Shown here: one piece after another, positions 1-5,730 of the stretch
Layout of the letters: every line of letters begins with the position of its first letter
How positions within the stretch are numbered: position 1 is the first letter of the stretch
DNA from: Pseudomonadota bacterium
Lineage (GTDB): Bacteria > Myxococcota_A > UBA796 > SXON01
Length of the DNA stretch: 9,023 nucleotides
Direction of reading: 5' to 3'
NCBI GenBank assembly: GCA_005776735.1
Contig: SXOM01000408.1
Location: forward strand, 1 to 9,023
Notes under the pieces: generated by a model
Told to the model about the DNA's origin: nothing
What the model saw: the letters and a program-made list of their open reading frames with translations, nothing else
The model's database searches: none
Made by a program: the position numbers and the translations under genes

Positions 1-244
1 CTTCGGCGATGATGTCGCGCGCGGCGCGCTTGGTGCCGACTAACAACACGTACTGGCCGCGGGCGGTGAGCGACTGCACGTAGCGGGTGGCCTCGAGCAG
101 CTTGCCAGCCGTCTGCTGGATGTCGATGATGTGGACCCCGTTCTTCTGCCCGTAGATGAACGGCTTCATGCGGGGGTGCCAGCGGCGGGTCTGGTGACCG
201 AAGTGGACGCCGGCGTCGAGCAGATCGCGAAGAGAGACAGACAT
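1..244 (-). CDS. rpsB: 30S ribosomal protein S2, N-terminal part (runs off the left edge)
   Basis: This is the start of ribosomal protein S2, a component of the 30S subunit needed for a mature small subunit and S1 binding. The first 81 codons are present and the rest lies beyond the left edge. The translation begins MSVSLRDLLDAGVHFGHQTR. It continues with the family's hallmark stretches: RRWHPRMKPFIYG at about residues 19-31, NGVHIIDIQQT at about 35-45, and VLLVGTKRAARDII near 67-80. Only rpsB carries this series, so the identification is secure. The ATG at 242-244 is supported by AAGGA on the minus strand (251-255), six bases upstream. The nearest upstream gene on the same strand is the PAS protein gene, 166 bases away, so rpsB probably has its own promoter in that gap. 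The partner gene tsf usually follows rpsB but would be outside the window. Confidence 0.97.
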   Translation of the reverse strand, partial: MSVSLRDLLDAGVHFGHQTRRWHPRMKPFIYGQKNGVHIIDIQQTAGKLLEATRYVQSLTARGQYVLLVGTKRAARDIIAE

Positions 245-250
245 GGGACT

Positions 251-255
251 TCCTT
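251..255 (-). promoter_or_regulatory. Ribosome binding site of rpsB
   Basis: The minus strand reads AAGGA followed by six bases and then the ATG of rpsB. It is one of the clearest Shine-Dalgarno sequences in the window and fixes the start codon. Confidence 0.7.
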
Positions 256-388
256 GGCTTCGTGGTTGTGCGACCGCCGGCGGAACCTCCCGGCCACCCT
301 GGATTGGGCGGCACCACGGGGAGGCACGTGAGCCCGGCGTGGACGTCCGCCCGAAGAGAACCCCCCGGCGGCGCGCCGCGGTTAGCCC

Positions 389-405
389 GCCCCGCCCTGC
401 GGGGC
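389..405 (-). terminator. Possible terminator hairpin after the PAS protein gene
   Basis: A perfect 7-base inverted repeat, GCCCCGC and GCGGGGC, with a 3-base loop begins five bases after the TAG stop of the PAS protein gene on the minus strand. No run of T follows it, so it is not a classical intrinsic terminator. In GC-rich genomes such strong hairpins without a U-tract are common gene ends, so termination is plausible but unproven. Confidence 0.35.
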
Positions 406-410
406 AAGGT

Positions 411-1061
411 CTACGCGCCGGTGCGGACCCCGGTCATGCGCACGAAGTCGGAGACGATCGCCCGGATGCGCTCGAGCTGCTCGTAGGCCCGCTCCAGCTT
501 CGCCGCCACCTTGTTGTCGAGGCCCGGCTGCAGGAGCAGCAGCTCGAGGTTGCCCATCGCCGCCATCAACGGCTGGCTGAGGTCGTGCGCGGACTTCGAC
601 GCCAACGCCACCACCGCCGCCCGCTTCTCGCTCGCCACGACCTGGTTCGCGGCCTCTTCGAGGCGGCGCGTCAGGTCCGCGACCTCGCGCTGGTCCTCGA
701 CCACGCCGATCGTCCCGAGGACCGCACCGTCGGCAGCGCGGTACACCCGCACGCGGATGCGGGCCGAGACCAGCTCGCCACTGCGCGCCCGCAGCATCAC
801 GTCCACCGCCGGGGAGTGCTCGTCGGTGCCCTCCTTCGCCGCGTGCAGCACCCGTCGGGCGTCTTCGGCTCGGTGGTAGATGTCGCTCACGTGCAGGAGC
901 GAGCGCACCTCGAGCAGCGGGTACCCCAACAGCGCGCACGCCGCCGGGTTCCCATGCACGACCCGCCCGCGCACGTCGGCGAACAGCACGGGCTGCGGCA
1001 ACATGTCCAGGAGGGCGGCCAGTACGCGAGCTGGGTCGTCGAACACGGGCCCAGTATGCAC
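411..1061 (-). CDS. PAS domain protein with a histidine-kinase H-box but no ATPase domain
   Basis: This 216-residue protein has a PAS domain at about residues 13-122 (LPQPVLFADVRGRVVHG leading into NPAACALLGYP, ending near GTIGVVEDQREV). A helical linker follows, then a dimerisation/phosphoacceptor-like helix pair at about 140-210. The H-box reads SAHDLSQPLMAAMGNLELL, with candidate phosphoacceptor His159 followed by Asp160 and the QPL typical of HisKA kinases. The protein stops right after the second helix, so the N, G1, F and G2 boxes of a HATPase_c domain are absent. The 166 bases before rpsB leave no room for that domain. By family logic it could accept phosphate from another kinase, act as a phosphotransfer or scaffold subunit, or be a degenerate kinase. 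It is probably cytoplasmic, having no membrane segment. The GTG start (1059-1061) has GGAG about 11 bases upstream. The PAS ligand is unknown. Confidence 0.8.
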   Translation of the reverse strand: MHTGPVFDDPARVLAALLDMLPQPVLFADVRGRVVHGNPAACALLGYPLLEVRSLLHVSDIYHRAEDARRVLHAAKEGTDEHSPAVDVMLRARSGELVSARIRVRVYRAADGAVLGTIGVVEDQREVADLTRRLEEAANQVVASEKRAAVVALASKSAHDLSQPLMAAMGNLELLLLQPGLDNKVAAKLERAYEQLERIRAIVSDFVRMTGVRTGA

Positions 1062-1088
1062 GAATACGGCCGCTCCGATCGCCCCGCT

Positions 1089-1109
1089 CCGAACGACCCC
1101 TCAGTTCGG
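1089..1109 (-). repeat. Inverted repeat upstream of the PAS protein gene
   Basis: CCGAAC (1089-1094) and GTTCGG (1104-1109) form a perfect 6-base inverted repeat around a 9-base centre. It lies 28-48 bases upstream of the PAS protein GTG start. The position would suit a regulator binding site or a 5' leader hairpin. Six bases in GC-rich DNA may also be chance, so no function is assigned. Confidence 0.3.
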
Positions 1110-1163
1110 CCGGGAGCACCAGAGGGCGATGCGCCGCGACCGTCCCGAAGCGAGCAGGTGCGG

Positions 1164-1199
1164 GCGCGCATCGCGGCGCGCATCGCGGCGCACGTCGCG
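1164..1199. repeat. Three-copy 12-base tandem repeat
   Basis: The unit GCGCGCATCGCG occurs twice exactly (1164-1175 and 1176-1187). A third, diverged copy GCGCACGTCGCG follows at 1188-1199. It lies between larC and the PAS protein gene, outside any supported gene. It may simply be low-complexity GC-rich sequence produced by replication slippage. Confidence 0.6.
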
Positions 1200-1215
1200 G
1201 CGCGAGCGCCGGGCC

Positions 1216-1228
1216 GTGCGCGGCGCAC
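1216..1228 (-). terminator. Weak hairpin downstream of larC
   Basis: GTGCG and CGCAC form a 5-base stem with a 3-base loop, about 30 bases past the larC stop. There is no T-run after it. It is a candidate for the larC transcript end only because of its position, and it is weak. Confidence 0.2.
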
Positions 1229-1234
1229 CCGCCC

Positions 1235-1255
1235 GCCTCCGGCCTCCGGCCTCCC
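1235..1255. repeat. Three short 7-base direct repeats after the larC stop
   Basis: GCCTCCG occurs twice exactly (1235-1241 and 1242-1248), followed by a near copy GCCTCCC (1249-1255). They sit two bases past the larC stop codon. On the transcribed strand they read GGAGGC repeatedly and so resemble a string of Shine-Dalgarno cores, but no start codon follows at a suitable distance. Slippage is the simplest explanation. Confidence 0.45.
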
Positions 1256-1257
1256 CG

Positions 1258-2511
1258 TCAGCCGCCCGAGCGGCCCCAGGCCGCCCAGGCCGCGGCCACC
1301 ACCTCCACCACGGGCACCCCCGCGGCGGTGGCGGCGTCGGTACAGCAGACGTACTCGGGTGCCGCGTGCAGCACGACGCCGTCGCGCTCGCCGAGCTTCA
1401 TCGGGATCGGACCGAACGGCGTGGACACCTCGACGAACCGTCGCCCGAGCACCTCGCGCTCAGCCGCGGTCCAGCGGTAGCCGAGCGTGGCCCCGTTGCG
1501 CAGGAGCGCCTCGCCCACGGCGGCGCGCGCACCTGGGGCGGCCAGCGCCGTCACACGCCAGCCCGGGCGCCCCTTCTTCATCACGATCGGCGCGACGTTG
1601 GCCTCGAGCGCCCCGGCGGCGAAGCAGGCGTCCAGGAGCGCAGGCACCAGCTCCGGGTGCAGCGCGTCGAGCTCCGCCCGCAGCTCGACGACCTGGGTGG
1701 GCGCACCCGCTTCGCCGTGGCCGACCACCACCCGGACCACGTTCGGATGGCTCGCCGGGTCCCACGTCCCGGCACCGACCCCGATGTGCTCGGGGCGCAT
1801 CGGCGGCATGGGCCCCGAACGTCCGAACGCCGCGACCACCGCCGCGCCCGTGGGCGTGACCGTCTCGCCGCGCCACGCCCGCCCCTCCACGTCGAACCCC
1901 CGCAACAGCTCGAGCGTGGCCGGCGCGGGGAGCGGAATCCACCCGTGCTCGCCGAGCACGTGCCCCTGGCCGAGCGGGATCGGCCCCACCACGAGCGCCT
2001 CGACGCCGAGCCACTCGAGCGCGACACACACCGCGACGATGTCGACGATCGAGTCGACGGCGCCGACCTCGTGGAAGCTCACCGACTCCGGCGGCACCCC
2101 ATGCACACGCCCCTCGGCCCGCGCGAGGACCTCGAAGACGGCCAGCACCCGAAGGAGCACCCCCGGCGCCAACGCCGACGCTTCGAGCCGCGCCCGGAGC
2201 TCCGACCAGCGCCGCGTGCGGCCGAGCGGCGCGCCGGAGTCGCCGTGATCGTGGGTGTGGTCGTGGCCGTCGAGGTGGCCATGCGCGTGGTCGTGACCCT
2301 GGCCCGCCACCGGCCCGTCCAGCTCGACCACGAACCGGGTGGCCGAGAACGGCCCCCGCCACACCCGCTCGAGCCGCGCCTGCCACCCGGGCAGCCCGAG
2401 ACCGGCCAGCGCCTCGCCGATCGCGGCGTAGGGAACCCCGGCGTCGACGAGGGCGGCCACGAGCATGTCGCCGGCGAGGCCCCCGACCGGATCGACCCAC
2501 AGCACGCTCAC
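1258..2511 (-). CDS. larC: Nickel insertion protein LarC (NPN cofactor synthesis)
   Basis: LarC inserts nickel into pyridinium-3,5-bisthiocarboxylic acid mononucleotide in a CTP-dependent reaction, the last step of nickel-pincer nucleotide synthesis, and acts in the cytoplasm. The 417-residue protein opens with VSVLWVDPVGGLAGDMLVAA, the family's N-terminal signature. A His-rich stretch follows at residues 73-89, with eight His in 17 residues alternating with Asp, Gly and Ala, consistent with nickel binding. Further family motifs are SFHEVGAVDSIVDI (145-158), TPTGAA (219-224), MKKGRPGW (311-318) and PEYVCCTDAA (385-394) near the C terminus. The frame is continuous through both halves, unlike Lactobacillus plantarum larC, where a ribosomal frameshift joins LarC1 and LarC2. 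The GTG start at 2509-2511 overlaps the larB stop as GTGA, indicating translational coupling; the frame stays open upstream, but only inside larB. Confidence 0.93.
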   Translation of the reverse strand: MSVLWVDPVGGLAGDMLVAALVDAGVPYAAIGEALAGLGLPGWQARLERVWRGPFSATRFVVELDGPVAGQGHDHAHGHLDGHDHTHDHGDSGAPLGRTRRWSELRARLEASALAPGVLLRVLAVFEVLARAEGRVHGVPPESVSFHEVGAVDSIVDIVAVCVALEWLGVEALVVGPIPLGQGHVLGEHGWIPLPAPATLELLRGFDVEGRAWRGETVTPTGAAVVAAFGRSGPMPPMRPEHIGVGAGTWDPASHPNVVRVVVGHGEAGAPTQVVELRAELDALHPELVPALLDACFAAGALEANVAPIVMKKGRPGWRVTALAAPGARAAVGEALLRNGATLGYRWTAAEREVLGRRFVEVSTPFGPIPMKLGERDGVVLHAAPEYVCCTDAATAAGVPVVEVVAAAWAAWGRSGG

Positions 2512-3182
2512 GAGCGCCCCCCCACCAGCCGCGCCGCGGCGTAGGCGGCGCCGAACCCGTTGTCGATGTTCACCACCACCACCCCCGGCGCGCACGCGTT
2601 CAGCATCGTCAACAGCGGCGCCAGGCCACCGAACGCGGCCCCGTACCCGACGCTGGTCGGGACCGCGACCACCGGCTGCGGCCACAAGCCCGCCACCACC
2701 GAGGGCAACGCGCCGTCCATCCCGGCGACCACCACGAGCACGTCGGCGGCGCCGACCTCGGCCTCGCGGGCGAGGAGGCGGTGCAGGCCGGCGACGCCGA
2801 CGTCCTCGACCTGGGTGACGCCCAGGCCCAGGCAACGCGCGACCGCCGCCGCTTCGGCCGCCACCGGCGCATCGGAGGTGCCGGCGCTGAGCACGCAGAC
2901 GCGGCCGCGGGGGGCCGGCGGCTCCCCATACCGGAGCACGCGAGCCTCGGCGTCGTGGACCACCCCCGGGAGCAGCACGGCGGTCGCCGCGGCCTTCGCC
3001 GCGTCGACGCGCGTCGCGAAGGCGAACCCGGTCTCCGCGTGCAGGGCGCCGAGCGCCGCCGCGAGCGCCTCGGGCGCTTTGCCTTCGCCGAAGACCACCT
3101 CGCCGTGGCCGAGGCGACGGGCCCGCCCGAGGTCCAAGGTGAGGCCGGGCAGGCGAAGCTCCTCGCGGGGGGGACGCGCCAT
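2508..3182 (-). CDS. larB: Pyridinium-3,5-biscarboxylic acid mononucleotide synthase LarB
   Basis: LarB carboxylates nicotinic acid adenine dinucleotide at C5 of the pyridine ring and hydrolyses the product to the mononucleotide, the first step of nickel-pincer nucleotide synthesis. The 224 residues include the N-terminal motif LDLGRARRLGHGEVVFGEGK (16-35) and a PurE-like Rossmann domain from about 95. In that domain are LSAGTSDAPVAAEAA (98-112), EDVGVAGLHRLL (126-137), VVAGMDGALPSVVAGLW (151-167) and VPTSVGYGAAFGGLAPLL (174-191). Then comes MLNACAPGVVVVNIDNGFG (193-211). Cys197 aligns with the Cys reported to attack the pyridine ring in the Lactobacillus enzyme, and the closing NIDNGFGA stretch is diagnostic. 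The ATG at 3180-3182 is the only start keeping the N-terminal motif. It lies within CCATGG, whose other strand also offers an ATG. The gene is divergent from the S41 peptidase and overlaps larC by four bases. Confidence 0.94.
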   Translation of the reverse strand: MARPPREELRLPGLTLDLGRARRLGHGEVVFGEGKAPEALAAALGALHAETGFAFATRVDAAKAAATAVLLPGVVHDAEARVLRYGEPPAPRGRVCVLSAGTSDAPVAAEAAAVARCLGLGVTQVEDVGVAGLHRLLAREAEVGAADVLVVVAGMDGALPSVVAGLWPQPVVAVPTSVGYGAAFGGLAPLLTMLNACAPGVVVVNIDNGFGAAYAAARLVGGRS

Positions 3183-3225
3183 GGCTCGGCCCTATCCCAC
3201 CCCGCGGCGAGATACCGGGGCAGGG
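3183..3225. promoter_or_regulatory. Short divergent spacer between larB and the S41 peptidase gene
   Basis: Only 43 bases separate the two divergent start codons, too little for two full back-to-back sigma-70 promoters. At least one promoter must therefore overlap coding sequence, or one gene is made from a nearly leaderless transcript. I see no recognisable -35/-10 pair. The spacer would shrink to nothing if the peptidase started at the in-frame ATG at 3181, which shares bases with the larB start. Confidence 0.35.
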
Positions 3226-5730
3226 ATGTGGATGTGGCTACTGTCCGCCGCGCTCGCCGGCGACGTCGGCGTGTACCGCTCGGCGTTGCGCCTGGTGGAC
3301 GAACACTACCTGTGGCCCGAACGTATCGACCATGCGCGGATGTTCCGCGCGGCGGCGGAGCGCCTCGAGCAGCGGGTCGACCCGGTGCTGGTCGAGGCCA
3401 ACGAGGCCGCCGCGCGGGTGCGGGTCGGCGGCCGCACGTGGAACGTCGCCTACCGCGGGGACCTCCCGAGCGCGCTGGCCCAGCTCGAAGACGCCGTCGT
3501 CGCCAGCGGCGTCGAGCTCGACGCGCGGGTCGACCTGCGCGCCGAGCTGCTCAAGGGGGCGCTGAGCACGCTCGACCGGCACACGGTCGTCCTGGCGGGC
3601 GAAGGGCTCGAGCGGTTCGACGAGCGCCTGAGCGGCACGCTCAGCGGCATCGGCGTCACCCTGCGGCTGGTCGACCGGCGCCTGCACATCGTCGAGGTGT
3701 ACGCCAACGGTCCGGCGGCGCGCGCGGGGCTCCGCAACGACGACGTCGTGGTGAAGATCGAGGGCATCCGCACCGACGGCATGACGCCCACCGACGCGAC
3801 CGGTCACATCCGCGGGCGGGCGGGCACGCGGGTCCACCTCACGGTGGAGCGTGACGGCACCGCCTTCGAGGTCGAGCTCGAGCGCGCGGAGATCGCCATC
3901 CCCAACGTGCGCGGCGAGGCCGGTCCGCGCGGCGTCGGCGTGGTGGAGATCGACCACTTCTCGGAGCAGACGCTCCCGAACCTCGAGCGGGTGCTGGGGG
4001 AGCTGCGCGGCCAGGGCCTCCTGGACCGGGGCCTGGTGCTCGACCTGCGCGGGAACACCGGCGGTTCGTTGCAGCAGTCGGCCCGGGCCGCCGACGTCTT
4101 CGTCGACGCGGGGCGCATCGTCACCACCGCCGGGCGCGACGGGGAGAAGGTGCCCGGGTTGATGCGCAGCTACGACGGACACGCCGACGCGCGGGCGGCG
4201 CTGCCGGCGGTCGTCGTCCTCGTCGACCACGAGACGGCGTCGGGGGCAGAGATCCTCGCCGGCGCGCTCGCCCGGCTCGACCGCGCGGTGATCCTGGGCG
4301 AGGTCACCTTCGGCAAGGGCACCGTGCAGACGTTGTACGAGCTCGCCGAGGGGCTCAAGCTCAAGCTCACCGTCGCGGAGTACCGCCTGGCCGACGACAC
4401 GCGGGTCAACGAGGTGGGCCTGGTGCCCGACCTCGCCACCTACCCGATCGAGGCGGGCACCCAACGTTTCTGGTACCCGGACGCCCAGAAGGTCCGCGCC
4501 CGGCTCGGCGCCGCCACCCCGCTGGTCACCTACCCCGACCTCGGCCGGCTGTCCGAGCGCGACGACCCCTTGGAGCTCGCCGCGGCGCTCCTGAGCGTCG
4601 GCGCCACCCCGACCCGCCAGGGCCTGCTCGACGCGCAGTCGTCCCTCCTGGAGAGCCTCACGGCCATCCAGGCTTCGCGCGTGGCCGATGCGTTGGCGGG
4701 CGAGAGCCTCGACTGGAGCGCGGCGCCCGCGCGCGGCACGGTCGCCGATGTCGAGGTGGTGCTGGCGCCGCACGCCCCGCCTCGCGCGGGCGAGCGCGCG
4801 GAGTTGACCTTCGAGGTCAAGAACCGCGGGCCGGCCCTGCACCGCGCCGCCATCCGCCTGCGCACCGTCAACCCGGACCTCGACGACCTCGTGGTGCCGC
4901 TCGGGGCGCTGGCCGCCGGCGCCACGCGGACCGTGCGCACCCACCTCACCCCCTCCGCCACCAGCCCCACCCGCGCCGACCGGCTCGTGGGCGTGCTCGA
5001 GTGCGACGGCTGCCCCCCGAGCCCCGTCTTCGACGAGGTCTTCGCCGTCGAGGGGGGCCCCCCCGCCGCCGTGTCGGCGGTCGCCCGGGTGGCCGGCGGC
5101 GGCGTCGAGGTCGAGCTCCACAACCGCGGCGAGGTCGCGCTCGGCGGCGTGCGCGTCAGCATCCCGTTCCCCGACCTGCCCGGCGTCGACCTCGACGCAC
5201 CCGCCGACCACACCCACACCCTCGCGCCCGGCTCCACGGTGACCGTGCGCCAGGGCCTCGCCGCCGGCACCGCCGAAGCGCTCGACCTGCGTTTGGATGT
5301 CCGCGCCGACGGCTACGCCGACCTGGCGCGGTGGGAGTTCAGCCTGCCCACCTCCGGCGAGGCCGTGCGCCTGGACGCCCCGACCGTGGTGGTCACGCCC
5401 CCCCGGCCCCGCCAGCCTCCGGGCACGGCCAACGTGCACGTGCAGCTCCAGGACCTCGACGGCATCGCGCAGATCGTGGTGTGGGCCGGGCCCGAGCGCG
5501 TGGACCGCTCCCGATGGGACGCGAGCGTGGCCTGGGAAGAGGGCAAGGTGCTCTGGCGCGGCGACGTGGGCCGGCGGGCGGCGCTGACCGTGGCGGTCCC
5601 GATCGTCTCCGGCACCAACCGCGTGGTGGTGGTCGCCGAGGACCGTGCGGGCCTGCGCACCCGCCGCGAGCTCTACATCTACGGCGACGGCGCGCCCGCC
5701 GGCGACGACGGCGTGGCGCTCGACCCCTGA
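3226..5730 (+). CDS. Secreted S41 family C-terminal processing peptidase with PDZ and beta-sandwich domains
   Basis: This is an 834-residue S41 (Tsp/CtpA/CtpB type) serine peptidase. These enzymes cut proteins from exposed C-terminal tails in the periplasm. A short hydrophobic start, MWMWLLSAALAGDVG, looks like a minimal signal peptide. Helical sequence typical of the S41 N-terminal region follows to about residue 135. A PDZ domain spans about 136-216 with the carboxylate-binding loop GIGV (141-144). The protease core spans about 230-405. Ser339 (in TASGAE), Lys364 (in TFGKGTVQ) and Gln368 are spaced 25 and 4 residues, as in the CtpB catalytic triad. Residues 507-834 are extra and look like three beta-sandwich segments: about 507-575 with a CARDB-like VKNRGPA, 615-707, and 737-820. 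From memory this resembles large myxobacterial S41 peptidases of the MXAN_5808 type. An ATG at 3181 (adding 15 residues with three Arg) is a possible alternative start. Confidence 0.88.
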   Translation: MWMWLLSAALAGDVGVYRSALRLVDEHYLWPERIDHARMFRAAAERLEQRVDPVLVEANEAAARVRVGGRTWNVAYRGDLPSALAQLEDAVVASGVELDARVDLRAELLKGALSTLDRHTVVLAGEGLERFDERLSGTLSGIGVTLRLVDRRLHIVEVYANGPAARAGLRNDDVVVKIEGIRTDGMTPTDATGHIRGRAGTRVHLTVERDGTAFEVELERAEIAIPNVRGEAGPRGVGVVEIDHFSEQTLPNLERVLGELRGQGLLDRGLVLDLRGNTGGSLQQSARAADVFVDAGRIVTTAGRDGEKVPGLMRSYDGHADARAALPAVVVLVDHETASGAEILAGALARLDRAVILGEVTFGKGTVQTLYELAEGLKLKLTVAEYRLADDTRVNEVGLVPDLATYPIEAGTQRFWYPDAQKVRARLGAATPLVTYPDLGRLSERDDPLELAAALLSVGATPTRQGLLDAQSSLLESLTAIQASRVADALAGESLDWSAAPARGTVADVEVVLAPHAPPRAGERAELTFEVKNRGPALHRAAIRLRTVNPDLDDLVVPLGALAAGATRTVRTHLTPSATSPTRADRLVGVLECDGCPPSPVFDEVFAVEGGPPAAVSAVARVAGGGVEVELHNRGEVALGGVRVSIPFPDLPGVDLDAPADHTHTLAPGSTVTVRQGLAAGTAEALDLRLDVRADGYADLARWEFSLPTSGEAVRLDAPTVVVTPPRPRQPPGTANVHVQLQDLDGIAQIVVWAGPERVDRSRWDASVAWEEGKVLWRGDVGRRAALTVAVPIVSGTNRVVVVAEDRAGLRTRRELYIYGDGAPAGDDGVALDP

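Larger units (their letters stand above)
245..410 (-). other. Leader and intergenic region upstream of rpsB
   Basis: These 166 bases separate the stop of the PAS protein gene from the rpsB start and contain no credible reading frame. They hold the rpsB ribosome binding site, a hairpin just after the PAS stop (389-405), a 12-base palindrome GCGGCGCGCCGC (368-379) and a 10-base palindrome CCGCCGGCGG (274-283). An rpsB promoter is expected here because ribosomal protein genes are strongly transcribed, but I could not identify convincing -35 and -10 elements. Many bacteria regulate rpsB through S2 binding to its leader RNA; nothing here can be assigned to that with confidence. Confidence 0.4.
1062..1257. 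other. Intergenic region between larC and the PAS protein gene
   Basis: This 196-base gap has no convincing gene. It contains a 6-base inverted repeat near the PAS protein start, a 12-base tandem repeat, a small hairpin, and three 7-base repeats directly after the larC stop, all listed separately. The promoter of the PAS protein gene should lie here unless the gene is read through from larC. No clear sigma-70 boxes are visible. Confidence 0.5.

Noticed and set aside
379..407. Possible rpsB promoter on the minus strand (TTGCCC, 17 bases, TAACCG)
   Set aside because: Only the first bases of each hexamer match, and the spacer coincides with the hairpin after the PAS gene. It is too weak to annotate.
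887..1228. Minus-strand 113-codon frame spanning the spacer upstream of the PAS protein gene
   Set aside because: Arg/Ala/Cys-rich sequence with no motif that overlaps the PAS coding region in another frame.
243..1859. Open plus-strand frame of 538 codons
   Set aside because: It is antisense to the PAS protein and larC genes, rich in Arg, Pro and Ala with no recognisable domain, and is the expected by-product of GC-rich codon bias.
880..2544. Open plus-strand frame of 554 codons opposite larC
   Set aside because: The translation is low-complexity Arg/Pro/His sequence mirroring larC codons, with no family motif.
2512..2835. Upstream extension of larC to 2835
   Set aside because: The added residues are Arg/Gly-rich shadow of larB, and the GTGA overlap plus the family N terminus place the start at 2511.
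2560..3225. Upstream extension of the S41 peptidase frame to 2560
   Set aside because: The extra 222 residues are Thr/Ala/Pro-rich antisense sequence of larB, and the signal-like hydrophobic start would become internal.
3238..5439. Open minus-strand frame of 733 codons opposite the S41 peptidase
   Set aside because: It lies wholly within the peptidase gene, whose catalytic motifs are in perfect order. The antisense translation has no domain signature.
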